Origin: Castellaniella sp.
Lineage (GTDB): Bacteria; Pseudomonadota; Gammaproteobacteria; Burkholderiales; Burkholderiaceae_B
NCBI RefSeq assembly: GCF_004321985.1
Contig: NZ_SCQN01000010.1
Span: forward strand, 46,968 to 110,967
Length of the DNA: 64,000 nt
Direction: 5' to 3'
Below the pieces are notes generated by a model. The model made no database searches, was not told where the DNA came from, and saw only the letters and a program-made list of their open reading frames with translations. This document shows, in pieces, positions 1-10,974 of this stretch. Made by a program: the position numbers and the translations under genes. How positions within the stretch are numbered: position 1 is the first letter of the stretch; every line of letters begins with the position of its first letter.

Positions 1-324
1 CGCAGGAGCTGCAACAGCCGGTACGGCCTGGGCAGGAACCGCAGGCGCGGCCGCTGCAGGCGCTGCGGCGGCAACCCCGGATGCAGATGCCGATTCGACC
101 GTCAGGATCACGGAGCCCTGCGAGACCTTGTCGCCGACCTTGACCTTCAGCGCCTTGACCACACCGCCCTGCTCGGCCGGAATCTCCATGGAAGCCTTGT
201 CGGACTCGACCGTGATCAGGCTTTGCTCGGCCTGGATGGTATCGCCCTCGGCCACCAGAATCTCGATGATCTCCACCGCATCGAAATCACCAATGTCCGG
301 AACCTTCAGTTCGACGGTAGCCAT
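1..324 (-). CDS. lpdA: Dihydrolipoyl dehydrogenase (E3), N-terminal lipoyl part only, cut by window edge
   Basis: Only the first 108 codons are in the window; the frame is still open at base 1. They encode a complete lipoyl domain with the lipoylation motif [11 protein letters not shown] (Lys43), then an Ala/Pro-rich linker. The flavin and NAD domains of E3 are not visible. The identity rests on position directly after aceE-aceF and on the known lipoyl-E3 fusions of beta-proteobacteria (Neisseria and Bordetella types). E3 would reoxidise the E2 dihydrolipoamide of the pyruvate dehydrogenase complex with NAD. The ATG at 324 follows aceF by 10 bases, so the gene is in the same operon. Another lipoyl-carrying protein cannot be ruled out from this fragment. 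Confidence 0.82.
   Translation of the reverse strand, partial: MATVELKVPDIGDFDAVEIIEILVAEGDTIQAEQSLITVESDKASMEIPAEQGGVVKALKVKVGDKVSQGSVILTVESASASGVAAAAPAAAAPAVPAQAVPAVAAPA
100..322 (-). repeat. Lipoyl-domain DNA repeat, copy in lpdA
   Basis: One of three closely similar stretches encoding lipoyl domains (the others are at 1442-1666 and 1787-2026). Long runs are shared with few changes, for example the block around TGATCAGGCTTTGCTCGGCC (plus strand, near 211). The copies are direct repeats on the same strand. Confidence 0.85.
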
Positions 325-334
325 GCGCGTCCCC

Positions 335-2026
335 TTACAGAATGATGCGGCGGAAATCCGCCAGAAGGCCGGTGAGATACGCATTGAAGCGCGCGGCGGT
401 GGCCCCGTCGATGACCCGGTGATCGTAGGACAGCGACAAAGGCAGCATCAGGCGCGGCTGGAAGGACTTGCCGTCCCAGACCGGCTGCATGGACGAACGC
501 GACACGCCAAGAATGGCGACTTCGGGTGCATTGATGATGGGCGTGAAGTCCGTCCCGCCGATCCCGCCCAGCGATGAGATCGAGAAGCACCCACCCTGCA
601 TCTGCGAGGGGGAAAGCTTACCGTCCCGAGCAACCTTGGCCAGTTCGGCCGTCTCGGCAGCGAGCTCCAGCACGCCCTTGCGATCGGCATCGCGAATCAC
701 GGGTACGACCAACCCATTGGGCGTATCCGCCGCAAACCCGATGTGGAAGTAGTGTTTGTAGACCAGGTTGTCCCCATCCAACGAAGCATTGAATTCAGGG
801 TATTTCCTGAGCGCTGCCACCACCGCCTTGATGAGAAAGGCCAGCATGGTGACCTTGGGGGCGTCGCCCTTTTTGTTCTCCGCATTGAGCTGCTGGCGCA
901 GAGCTTCGAGATCGGTGATGTCCGCCAAATCATTGTTGGTGACGTGCGGAATCATGACCCAATTGCGATGCAAATTGGCGCCCGAGATCTTCTTGATGCG
1001 CGACAGCGGCTTGGTATCGATGGCACCGAACTTGGCGAAATCGACCTTGGGCCAGCCCAACACGCTGAAGCCCTCGCCTGCCGCCACAGTGGAACCCACC
1101 GGGCTGGCGCCACCCGTCGCCAGGGCCTGCTTGACGTACCCGCGGACGTCTTCGGACGTAATGCGGTTCTTGGGGCCGCTGCCTGTCACCTGGGCAAGAT
1201 TGACCCCCAATTCGCGCGCGAACTTGCGCACCGAGGGTGAAGCGTGTGGAAGATTGCGCAGCGGCACCGCAGACTCGGCAAACGCTGCTGTCGGCGACGT
1301 GCGCGCAGGGGTGGCCGAAACGGTTGTCTGCGCTGGTACGGCCACGGAAGCGTTGGCCACAGGCGCAGCTGTTGGGGCCGGGGCCGGTGCTACCGGCCTG
1401 GCGGACGCAGGCGCACTAGAGGCCGCTGGTGCCCCGGACACTTGCACCACCAGAATTTCGGAGCCTTGCGAGACCTTGTCGCCAACCTTGACCTTCAACG
1501 ATTTGACTACGCCGCCCACGGACGCTGGAATCTCCATCGACGCCTTGTCGGATTCGACCGTGATCAGGCTTTGTTCGGCCTGGATGGTATCGCCTTCGGC
1601 CACCAGCACCTCGATGACCTCAACGGTATCGAAGTCGCCAATATCCGGAACCACGACAGACTGTTCGCCACCAGACTGGGCCGGCGCAGCAACCGCCGCA
1701 GCCACCGGAACCGGATCAGGTTCGGCCACGGCAACCGGCGCGGATGCCGCAGGCTGCCCGGTCGAAGGCGCCGCTGCATCGGCATCGGTCCCCTCGACTT
1801 CCAGGATCACCGCGCCTTGCGAGACCTTGTCGCCGACCTTGACCTTCAACGACTTGACCACCCCTCCCTGGGAGGCGGGAATCTCCATGGAGGCCTTGTC
1901 CGATTCCACCGTGATCAGGCTCTGCTCGGCCTGAATGGTGTCGCCGACGGCCACCAGCACCTCGATGACTTCGACAGCGTCGAAATCGCCGATATCCGGA
2001 ACCTTGATTTCCACGATATTGCTCAT
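335..2026 (-). CDS. aceF: Pyruvate dehydrogenase E2, dihydrolipoyl acetyltransferase
   Basis: A 563-residue E2 that forms the core of the pyruvate dehydrogenase complex and transfers acetyl groups from lipoyl-lysine to CoA. Visible in order: lipoyl domain 1 (about residues 2-76, Lys44 in ESDKAS), an Ala/Pro linker, lipoyl domain 2 (about 122-196, Lys161), a second Ala/Pro/Thr linker, the peripheral subunit-binding domain (motif [13 protein letters not shown]), and the catalytic domain ending with the active-site motif DHRVIDGA (His about 536). The frame stays open upstream to 2401, but the start at 2026 ([10 protein letters not shown]) fits the family and begins just after the aceE stop. It sits 13 bases downstream of aceE and 10 upstream of lpdA, in one operon. 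Confidence 0.97.
   Translation of the reverse strand: MSNIVEIKVPDIGDFDAVEVIEVLVAVGDTIQAEQSLITVESDKASMEIPASQGGVVKSLKVKVGDKVSQGAVILEVEGTDADAAAPSTGQPAASAPVAVAEPDPVPVAAAVAAPAQSGGEQSVVVPDIGDFDTVEVIEVLVAEGDTIQAEQSLITVESDKASMEIPASVGGVVKSLKVKVGDKVSQGSEILVVQVSGAPAASSAPASARPVAPAPAPTAAPVANASVAVPAQTTVSATPARTSPTAAFAESAVPLRNLPHASPSVRKFARELGVNLAQVTGSGPKNRITSEDVRGYVKQALATGGASPVGSTVAAGEGFSVLGWPKVDFAKFGAIDTKPLSRIKKISGANLHRNWVMIPHVTNNDLADITDLEALRQQLNAENKKGDAPKVTMLAFLIKAVVAALRKYPEFNASLDGDNLVYKHYFHIGFAADTPNGLVVPVIRDADRKGVLELAAETAELAKVARDGKLSPSQMQGGCFSISSLGGIGGTDFTPIINAPEVAILGVSRSSMQPVWDGKSFQPRLMLPLSLSYDHRVIDGATAARFNAYLTGLLADFRRIIL
1442..1666 (-). repeat. Lipoyl-domain DNA repeat, copy 2 in aceF
   Basis: Second lipoyl domain of E2 (Lys161). 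The DNA is very similar to the lpdA copy and to the first aceF copy; the protein motif [19 protein letters not shown] is identical in all three. Confidence 0.85.
1787..2026 (-). repeat. Lipoyl-domain DNA repeat, copy 1 in aceF
   Basis: First lipoyl domain of E2 (Lys44). It is a direct repeat with the other two lipoyl-coding stretches of this operon, which are roughly 360 and 1700 bases away. Confidence 0.85.
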
Positions 2027-2039
2027 GTCGGTCGCCCTC

Positions 2040-4751
2040 TCAGTCGTGATGCGGGTTGGCCTTTTCGGGGTCGATCCCGTACTTGGCGATTGCCTGGGTG
2101 CATTTCTTGATGTCGATGGTGCCCTCGTCGGCCAGGGCGCGCAGCGCCGACAGCACAACGAAATGGCGGTCGATCTCGAAGAACTGGCGCAACTCGGACC
2201 GGTAGTCCGAGCGGCCAAATCCATCGGTTCCCAGCACGCGATAATCACGGCCCTTGGGCAAATAGGGGCGAATCTGCTCGGCCCAGGATTTGACATAGTC
2301 GGTGGAAGCGACGATCGGGCCGCGCGTCGCCTTGAGCGCCCCGGTGACATAAGCCTCACGCTGAGGTTCTGCCGGGTGCAGCAGGTTCCAGCGCGCCACA
2401 TCCATGCCGTCGCGGGTCAGCTCGCTGAAGCTGGTCGTGCTCCAGAGGTCCGAAGAAACGCCCCAATCCTTTTCAAGCAGTTCCTGTGCTTCCATGACCT
2501 CGCGCAGGATGGTGCCCGACCCCATCAGTTGGACATGCGCCTTGTTCTTGGCCTTGCCCATGGAACGCAGCTTGTAGATGCCGCGGCGAATGCCTTCCTC
2601 GTCGCCCGGCGTCAGACCCGGCTGGGCGTAATTCTCATTCATGACGGTCATGTAGAAGAACACATTTTCCTGATCCTGGACCATGCGCTGCAGGCCGCTC
2701 TGGAGAATGACCGCCACCTCGTGCGCAAAGGTCGGGTCGTAGGCCACGCAATTCGGAATCAACGACGCATGCACCAGGCTGTCGCCGTCTTCGTGCTGCA
2801 GGCCTTCGCCGTTCAGGGTCGTGCGCCCCGCCGTGCCACCCAGCAGGAAGCCGCGAGCCAGCATGTCACCAGCCGCCCACGACAGGCCACCGAAGCGCTG
2901 GAACCCGAACATGGAGTAATAGATGAAGAAGGGGATCATGATACGGTTGCTGGTGGAGTACGACGTGGCCGCCGCGATCCATGAGCACAAGCCGCCCGCC
3001 TCGTTGATGCCTTCCTGCAGGAGCTGGCCGTCGGCCGCCTCGCGGTAGTACATCACCTGACCCTTGTCCACCGGAATGTATTTCTGGCCGCCCGGTGCGT
3101 AAATGCCGATCTGGCGGAACAGGCCTTCCATCCCGAAGGTGCGGGACTCGTCGACCAGGATAGGCACCACCCGCGGGGCAAGCGCCTTGTCGCGCAGCAG
3201 CTGGTTGAGCACACGCACGAAGGCCTGCGTCGTGGAAATCTCGCGCCCTTCGATGGTGGGCTCCAGCACCGCCTTGAAGGCGTCCAGGCTGGGTGCAGTA
3301 AGATGCTCGTCGGCCTTCTGTCGGCGATGGGGCAGGTAGCCGCCCAGCGCCTTGCGCCGTTCGTGCAGGTACTTCATTTCCGGCGACTCGTCAGCTGGCC
3401 TGAAGAACGGGATCTCGTCGACCTTATCGTCCGGGATGGGGATGTTGAAGCGGTCGCGGAATTCGCGCACCGACTCGGTGTCGAGCTTCTTCTGCTGGTG
3501 CGTCGGGTTCTTGGCCTGGCCCACATGACCCATGCCGTAGCCCTTGATGGTCTTGGCCAGGATGACGGACGGCTGACCGGCATGGCCGGCGGCTGAAGCG
3601 AAAGCGGCATAGACCTTCTGTGGATCGTGGCCACCCCGGTTCAGGCGCCAGACGTCCTCGTCGCTCATGCGGCTGACCATTTCGAGCAGCTTGGGGTGCT
3701 TGCCGAAGAACTTTTCGCGTACGAACTTGCCGTCATTAGCCTTGTAGGCTTGGTATTCGCCGTCGACGGTTTCTTCCATGACCCGGCGCAGGATGCCTTC
3801 CTTGTCGCGCGCAAAAAGCGGATCCCAGTAGCCGCCCCAGATGAGCTTGATGACATTCCAGCCGGCACCCCGGAAGTTGCCTTCGAGTTCCTGGATGATC
3901 TTGCCGTTGCCGCGCACCGGGCCATCCAGCCGCTGCAGATTGCAGTTCACGATGAAGATCAGATTGTCCAGATGTTCGCGGGCAGCCAGGCCGATGGCAC
4001 CCAGGGACTCAGGTTCGTCGATCTCGCCATCGCCCAGAAACACCCAGACCTTGCGCTGGCTGGTATCCGCTATGCCGCGCGCATGCAGGTACTTCAGGAA
4101 TCGGGCCTGATAAATCGCCATCAGCGGCCCAAGGCCCATGGACACCGTCGAAAATTGCCAGAAGCCGGGCATGATCTTGGGGTGCGGGTAAGACGTCAGC
4201 CCCTTGCCCTTCCCGCCCACGTCCTGGCGGAAATAGTTCAGGTTCTCTTCCGTCAGCCGGCCTTCCAGGAATGCCCGGGAATACATGCCGGGCGACGAGT
4301 GCCCCTGGAAGAACACCAGGTCACCGCCTTGCTCAGGCGTCTCGGCATGCCAGAAGTGATTCTGGCCGCACTCGACCATAGTGGCCTGCGAGGCAAAGGA
4401 GGCAATGTGGCCCCCGAGGCTGCCGCCGTCGGCGGGGGTATGCTTGTTTGCCCGCACAACCATCGCCATGGCATTCCACCGGATATAGGAGCGGATACGC
4501 TCCTCGAGCACGAGATTGCCGGGGTAGGCGGGTTCGAGCCCAGGAGGAATGGTATTCACATACGCCGTATTGGGCGAATACGGAATGTGCGCGCCGCTGC
4601 GGCGCGCCTTGTCGATCAGACTCTCGATCAGGTAGTGGGCACGTTCCGCACCTTCACGGTCCAATACGGCCTCGAGGGCATCGAGCCACTCCTGAGTTTC
4701 CTGTTGGTCAATATCCGCCGGCACGAGGCTGGTAGGTTCAAGAGAGGACAT
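2040..4751 (-). CDS. aceE: Pyruvate dehydrogenase E1 component, homodimeric type
   Basis: A 903-residue thiamine-diphosphate enzyme that decarboxylates pyruvate and reductively acetylates the E2 lipoyl groups. The length is close to the roughly 890 residues usual for the single-chain E1 of proteobacteria. The ThDP/Mg motif GDGEIDEPES lies at about residues 240-249 and the active-site histidine stretch QGHSSPGMYSRAFLEGRL at about 149-166. The C-terminal transketolase-like domains are complete. It is the first gene of the minus-strand aceE-aceF-lpdA operon. A spacer of 240 bases separates it from a divergent histidine kinase gene, which makes that kinase a candidate regulator of the operon (inference). 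Confidence 0.98.
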   Translation of the reverse strand: MSSLEPTSLVPADIDQQETQEWLDALEAVLDREGAERAHYLIESLIDKARRSGAHIPYSPNTAYVNTIPPGLEPAYPGNLVLEERIRSYIRWNAMAMVVRANKHTPADGGSLGGHIASFASQATMVECGQNHFWHAETPEQGGDLVFFQGHSSPGMYSRAFLEGRLTEENLNYFRQDVGGKGKGLTSYPHPKIMPGFWQFSTVSMGLGPLMAIYQARFLKYLHARGIADTSQRKVWVFLGDGEIDEPESLGAIGLAAREHLDNLIFIVNCNLQRLDGPVRGNGKIIQELEGNFRGAGWNVIKLIWGGYWDPLFARDKEGILRRVMEETVDGEYQAYKANDGKFVREKFFGKHPKLLEMVSRMSDEDVWRLNRGGHDPQKVYAAFASAAGHAGQPSVILAKTIKGYGMGHVGQAKNPTHQQKKLDTESVREFRDRFNIPIPDDKVDEIPFFRPADESPEMKYLHERRKALGGYLPHRRQKADEHLTAPSLDAFKAVLEPTIEGREISTTQAFVRVLNQLLRDKALAPRVVPILVDESRTFGMEGLFRQIGIYAPGGQKYIPVDKGQVMYYREAADGQLLQEGINEAGGLCSWIAAATSYSTSNRIMIPFFIYYSMFGFQRFGGLSWAAGDMLARGFLLGGTAGRTTLNGEGLQHEDGDSLVHASLIPNCVAYDPTFAHEVAVILQSGLQRMVQDQENVFFYMTVMNENYAQPGLTPGDEEGIRRGIYKLRSMGKAKNKAHVQLMGSGTILREVMEAQELLEKDWGVSSDLWSTTSFSELTRDGMDVARWNLLHPAEPQREAYVTGALKATRGPIVASTDYVKSWAEQIRPYLPKGRDYRVLGTDGFGRSDYRSELRQFFEIDRHFVVLSALRALADEGTIDIKKCTQAIAKYGIDPEKANPHHD

Positions 4752-4991
4752 GTCGCGTGTCTCCTGTGAGGTTATTCAGTGGCAGGGTGCCAAGCAGCCC
4801 GCCGGCCTGTAACTAGGCCGCGCATTCAAGAAATCCGGTTACCACCAGATGCCGGCAACTGCCGTCATTCTAGGTAAGACCGCCCGGACAGCACAAGCAA
4901 AATTTCATTCTATGAAGTGTATTTTTATTATGTGAAAAATCGAATGCGTCATTCCCGTCTAAAATGACCAGATCGCGATATCCTCCGGCCT
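4752..4991. promoter_or_regulatory. Divergent control region between aceE and the histidine kinase gene
   Basis: No gene is seen here. The middle (about 4897-4945) is strikingly AT-rich for this genome. It contains a perfect inverted repeat TTCAT-TCT-ATGAA at 4904-4916 and an imperfect one, ATTTTT...AAAAAT, at 4921-4940. TAAAAT at 4960-4965 is a possible -10 for the kinase gene, but no good -35 stands 17 bases before it. These are candidate operator and promoter elements for one or both operons; no known binding motif is recognised. Confidence 0.45.
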
Positions 4992-6746
4992 ATGGCAACT
5001 CCCAATCGCAAGTCCCTGATTCCGACGACGTTCTATGAGCATGCCCGCCATAGCCGCCGTGGTCTGTACTGGTTGACGCCTGCGATCGTGCTGGTGCTGT
5101 ATCTCTGCGTCATGGGTGCCTTCATCTGGCTGCAGCGCCTGCAGAGCGACAGCGTAATGTTCGTCACAATCGACCAGGAAACCCGTCAGCAGCGGCTGAT
5201 GATGGTCGTGTTCGCGCTGTCCCTGGTCATTGTATTCAGTTTGCTGGCCCTCTGGCGCTATACCCGTTTCCGCACCCAGGCCGAAGCCGCCCTGCTCGCC
5301 GAAACCGGCTTCAGGCGCGCCATGGAAAACTCCATGTCAACCGGGATGCGGGTCTTCGACATGCAGGGCCGCATTGCCTATGTGAATCCCGCCTTTTGCC
5401 GCATGATCGGCTGGAACGAGGCGGACCTCATCGGGCGTACGGCTCCCTTCCCCTACTGGTTGCCGGGTCGCCACGATCACCACCGGGAGACTCTCGCCCA
5501 GCTCCTGTCGGGGCGCACCCCCAGCAGTGGACTGGAAATCGAGGCCCAGCGCCGGGACGGCTCGCGCTTCACCGCGCGCATGTATGTGTCGCCATTGCGC
5601 GACCCCAAGGGCGAGCAGATCGGCTGGATGACTTCCATGACCGACATCACTGAGCCCAAGCGCATCCGCGAAGCTCTCACGGCCGCGCACGAACGTTTCA
5701 TGACCGTGCTCGAAGGCCTGGACGATGCGATCTCGGTCGTAGCGGATACACCCGAAGGGCTGGAGCTGCTGTTCGCCAACCGCACCTACCGGCGCCTGTT
5801 CGGCGCGCAGACCAGCGGCCACGCCGAGCTGCTGGGCGGCCGCCTGGGGCGCTTCACGGATGAAACCATGGAGATCTTCTCACCGTCGGCGCAGCGCTGG
5901 TTCGAAGTCCACCACCGGATGCTGGCGTGGACGGACTCCCGGCGCGTACGTCTCCAGGTCGCCCGCGACATCACCGACCGTCGCCGCCACGAGGAAGAAT
6001 CCCGCGTCCAGCAGGAAAAAGCCCAGCTCACGAGCCGCCTGACCACCATGGGCGAGATGGCATCGTCACTGGCTCACGAACTGAACCAGCCGCTGACGGC
6101 CATCAGCAACTACAATATGGCGGCGGTGGCCATGCTGAAATCGGGCAAGGCACCGATGGAATCCCTGCTGCAGGCGCTCGAGAAGGCTTCCCGGCAGGCT
6201 GAGCGCGCCGGTAAGATCATCAGTCGCATCCGCGAATTCGTCAAACGCAGCGAACCTCGCCGCCAGGCGGTAGGGCTCGCGCGCATCGTGGAAAACGCGG
6301 TAGGCTTTGCCGATATTGACGCCCGTAAGCGCCAGATCGATATCGCGCTGGATCTGCCGGAGCCGATGCCATCCGTGCTCGCCGACCCCATCCTGATTGA
6401 ACAGGTACTGCTCAACCTTCTGAAGAACGGCGTCGAGGCCATGGAGCACAGCGAATACCGCACGCTCCACGTCAGGATCACGGATCAAGACCCCCAGGTA
6501 GAGATCGCCGTCATCGACCGAGGCCATGGCCTGCGCAATCCGGAACGTCTCTTCGAGCCCTTCTACAGCACCAAATCCGAGGGACTGGGGATGGGGTTGA
6601 ACATCTGCCGTACTATCATCGAGTCGCATCATGGACGCCTGTGGGCCAGCGCCAACCCCGAAGGCGGTACGATCTTTCGCTTCACGCTGCCCAAGGCCGT
6701 GCTGGACCCACAGCCCCAAGAACTTACGGAGGTACACACCGCATGA
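4992..6746 (+). CDS. Membrane-bound PAS sensor histidine kinase (FixL/DctB-like)
   Basis: A 584-residue sensor kinase. Two membrane segments are visible at about residues 26-47 and 70-90, enclosing a short periplasmic loop of roughly 20 residues. A PAS domain (about 103-223) and a second PAS-like segment (about 235-328) follow. The dimerisation domain has the phospho-accepting histidine in SSLAHELNQPL (His362), and the ATPase domain has an N box (LLNLLKNGVEAM), a G1-like DRGHG and a G2 GLGMGL. No haem-binding motif is evident, so the signal is unknown. The stop codon overlaps the start of the response regulator gene (ATGA), indicating a coupled pair. It is transcribed away from aceE. Confidence 0.9.
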   Translation: MATPNRKSLIPTTFYEHARHSRRGLYWLTPAIVLVLYLCVMGAFIWLQRLQSDSVMFVTIDQETRQQRLMMVVFALSLVIVFSLLALWRYTRFRTQAEAALLAETGFRRAMENSMSTGMRVFDMQGRIAYVNPAFCRMIGWNEADLIGRTAPFPYWLPGRHDHHRETLAQLLSGRTPSSGLEIEAQRRDGSRFTARMYVSPLRDPKGEQIGWMTSMTDITEPKRIREALTAAHERFMTVLEGLDDAISVVADTPEGLELLFANRTYRRLFGAQTSGHAELLGGRLGRFTDETMEIFSPSAQRWFEVHHRMLAWTDSRRVRLQVARDITDRRRHEEESRVQQEKAQLTSRLTTMGEMASSLAHELNQPLTAISNYNMAAVAMLKSGKAPMESLLQALEKASRQAERAGKIISRIREFVKRSEPRRQAVGLARIVENAVGFADIDARKRQIDIALDLPEPMPSVLADPILIEQVLLNLLKNGVEAMEHSEYRTLHVRITDQDPQVEIAVIDRGHGLRNPERLFEPFYSTKSEGLGMGLNICRTIIESHHGRLWASANPEGGTIFRFTLPKAVLDPQPQELTEVHTA

Positions 6747-7366
6747 CCGACCACCAAGCTTCCAGCATGATCTACATCGTCGATGACGACGAAGCCGTCC
6801 GCGATTCACTACGCTGGCTGCTCGAGGCCAACGGTTATACCGTCCGCAGCTACGCTGGTGCCGAGGAATTTCTGACCGCATACGACCCGAATCAAGTGGG
6901 CGTTCTCATCGCCGACGTCCGCATGCCGGGCATGAGCGGACTGGAACTTCAGGAAACGCTGATTGCCCGCAAGGCGCCGCTGCCCATCGTATTCATCACC
7001 GGCCACGGCGATGTTCCCATGGCGGTCTCCACCATGAAAAAAGGCGCGGTGGACTTTCTGGAAAAGCCCTTCAACGAGGCTGATCTGCGCAACATCGTAG
7101 CCGGTATGTTGAGCCAGGCCTATGAGCGCATACGCGACGCCCAGGTGCAGCGCGACCAGCAAGCCGTGCTCGGGCGCCTGACGGCGCGCGAACAGCAAGT
7201 GCTGGAGCGCATCGTGGCGGGCCGCCTGAACAAGCAGATCGCCGGAGACCTGAACATCAGTATCAAGACGGTGGAGGCCCACCGCGCCAACATCATGGAA
7301 AAGCTCGAGGTCACGACGGTTGCCGACCTGATGAAGATCGCGCTGACGCGCGCCGAGGAAGCCTGA
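6743..7366 (+). CDS. FixJ/TodT-family response regulator
   Basis: A 207-residue two-component regulator. The receiver domain (about residues 8-122) has acidic residues DDDE near 14-17, the phospho-accepting Asp58 in IADVRMPG, the FITGHGD switch segment and Lys108 in EKPF. A LuxR-type helix-turn-helix spans about 142-205 ([12 protein letters not shown] through [13 protein letters not shown]). It is the partner of the preceding kinase by position and by the 4-base overlap. The frame is open further upstream, but the ATG at 6743 gives the expected receiver N-terminus. Target genes are not shown by the sequence; the divergent pyruvate dehydrogenase operon and the downstream folD are candidates. 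Confidence 0.93.
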   Translation: MTDHQASSMIYIVDDDEAVRDSLRWLLEANGYTVRSYAGAEEFLTAYDPNQVGVLIADVRMPGMSGLELQETLIARKAPLPIVFITGHGDVPMAVSTMKKGAVDFLEKPFNEADLRNIVAGMLSQAYERIRDAQVQRDQQAVLGRLTAREQQVLERIVAGRLNKQIAGDLNISIKTVEAHRANIMEKLEVTTVADLMKIALTRAEEA

Positions 7367-7367
7367 T

Positions 7368-8222
7368 ATGGCAGCCCGGATCATCGACGGCAAGGCCCTG
7401 TCCGCAAAGGTCCGCAGCGAGATCGCAGAACGCGTTCGGCGGCTCGGATCACGGGGCGTCACCCCGGGCCTGGCCGTCGTGCTGGTCGGCGAGAACCCGG
7501 CTTCCCAGATCTATGTCCGCAACAAGGCCGCCGCGTGCGAAGCCGCTGGCATGCTGTCACGCGTGATTCCCATGGGCGCCGACACGGCTGAAGACGAGCT
7601 GCTGGACGTCATCGACTCGCTGAACAATGACCCGGCGATCCACGGGATCCTGGTGCAGCTGCCGCTGCCAGGCCACATCGACACCGGCCTGGTGATCGAG
7701 GCGATTTCGCCCGACAAGGACGTGGACGGCTTCCACGTCAGCAACGCGGGCCTGCTCATGACCGGGCGGCCGCGCTTTCGGCCCTGCACTCCATATGGCG
7801 TCATGACGATGCTGGAATCGGAGGGCGTCACCCTGCGCGGCGCGGAAGCCGTCATCGTGGGGGCCAGCAACATCGTCGGCAAGCCCATGGCCATGCTGCT
7901 ACTGGCGGCCGGCGCCACCGTGACTCTGTGCAATTCCAAGACCCGAGATCTGGGCGCCCAGACCCGTCGCGCCGACGTGCTGGTGGTCGCCACGGGCAAG
8001 CCGGGGATCGTCACGGGCGAAATGGTCAAGCCAGGCGCGGTCGTCATCGACGTGGGTATCAACCGGCTGCCTTCAGGCAAGCTGGTGGGCGATGTGGACT
8101 TCTCCTCTGCAGCGGAAGTGGCGTCAGCCATCACGCCGGTGCCCGGCGGCGTCGGCCCGATGACGATCGCCATGCTGCTCATGAACACTCTGGAGGCTGC
8201 TGAACGCACGCCAGCCATCTGA
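7368..8222 (+). CDS. folD: Bifunctional methylenetetrahydrofolate dehydrogenase / methenyltetrahydrofolate cyclohydrolase
   Basis: A 284-residue FolD of normal length that interconverts 5,10-methylene-, methenyl- and 10-formyl-tetrahydrofolate using NADP in the cytoplasm. Family signatures are all present: the catalytic YVRNK segment (Tyr and Lys), [18 protein letters not shown], the nucleotide-binding [14 protein letters not shown] and the C-terminal [14 protein letters not shown]. It starts one base after the response regulator stop, so it may be co-transcribed with the two-component pair. Confidence 0.97.
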   Translation: MAARIIDGKALSAKVRSEIAERVRRLGSRGVTPGLAVVLVGENPASQIYVRNKAAACEAAGMLSRVIPMGADTAEDELLDVIDSLNNDPAIHGILVQLPLPGHIDTGLVIEAISPDKDVDGFHVSNAGLLMTGRPRFRPCTPYGVMTMLESEGVTLRGAEAVIVGASNIVGKPMAMLLLAAGATVTLCNSKTRDLGAQTRRADVLVVATGKPGIVTGEMVKPGAVVIDVGINRLPSGKLVGDVDFSSAAEVASAITPVPGGVGPMTIAMLLMNTLEAAERTPAI

Positions 8223-8260
8223 CCGGCACGACGCACAATCGGCGGCTCCGTATTGAAATC

Positions 8261-8275
8261 GGGGGCTTTGCCCCC
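8261..8275 (+). terminator. Short GC hairpin between folD and prlC
   Basis: GGGGGC-TTT-GCCCCC forms a perfect 6-base-pair stem in the 65-base gap between folD and prlC. It is not followed by a T run, so it is a weak terminator or an RNA-stabilising hairpin rather than a classical terminator. Confidence 0.35.
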
Positions 8276-8287
8276 ATCTGATCGCGC

Positions 8288-10365
<2,078 letters not shown>

Positions 10366-10369
<4 letters not shown>

Positions 10370-10974
10370 CCATGCCAGACGAAACATCCCTTGGGCGCCT
10401 CACCCGGCGCGGTCTCCTGGCCCTTGGCCTGTGGCTGGGCAGCATGGCCGTGGCCCTGGCGGTCGTGCATCCCGTCCGCGGATTTCTGCCGGATCTCAAG
10501 TTCACGCTACAGGGCGCGGGCGGGGTCACGGTCACGCAGCAGGCATTCGCGGGCAAGGTCGTGCTGATGTTCTTCGGTTACGCCAGCTGTCCGGACATCT
10601 GCCCGACCACGATGGCGCAGCTGGCGCAGGTGCGCCAGGCGCTGGGACCCAAGGCAGATCAGGTCCGCATCCTGTTCGTGAGCGTGGACCCTCATCGCGA
10701 TACGCCGGACATTCTCCAGCACTACGTAGATCAGTTCGACCCTCACGCTATCGGATTGACCGGTGACGAACATGCCATCGCAGCACTGGCGCGGCGCTAT
10801 CGCGTCGCGTACCAGATCGGCAAGCCCTCATCTTCCGCACCTGGAGCCCCCTACGAGGTTTCCCACAGCCGCGGCATCTTCGGCTTCGATACCCGGGGGC
10901 ACGCGGCCTGGCTGGCGCCGGACAGCGAGTCCAAGGCGGACCTGCTGGCGGCCATCAAGCCGCTGCTGCGCTAG
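10366..10974 (+). CDS. SCO1/SenC family copper chaperone
   Basis: A 202-residue thioredoxin-fold protein, membrane anchored by one N-terminal segment (about residues 15-34). It carries the copper-binding CPDIC motif (Cys75 and Cys79) and the distal His167 in the segment EVSHSRG, the three ligands used by Sco proteins for copper delivery to cytochrome oxidase CuA. The start overlaps the prlC stop; a second ATG two codons later (10372) is equally possible. Its stop overlaps the convergent flavoprotein gene by 4 bases. It lies beside a copper efflux module, which fits a copper-related role. Confidence 0.92.

Noticed and set aside
768..1934. 388-codon open frame on the plus strand across aceF
   Set aside because: It mirrors the lipoyl-coding repeats of aceF on the other strand; composition is Thr/Ala/Ser-rich shadow sequence with no domain.
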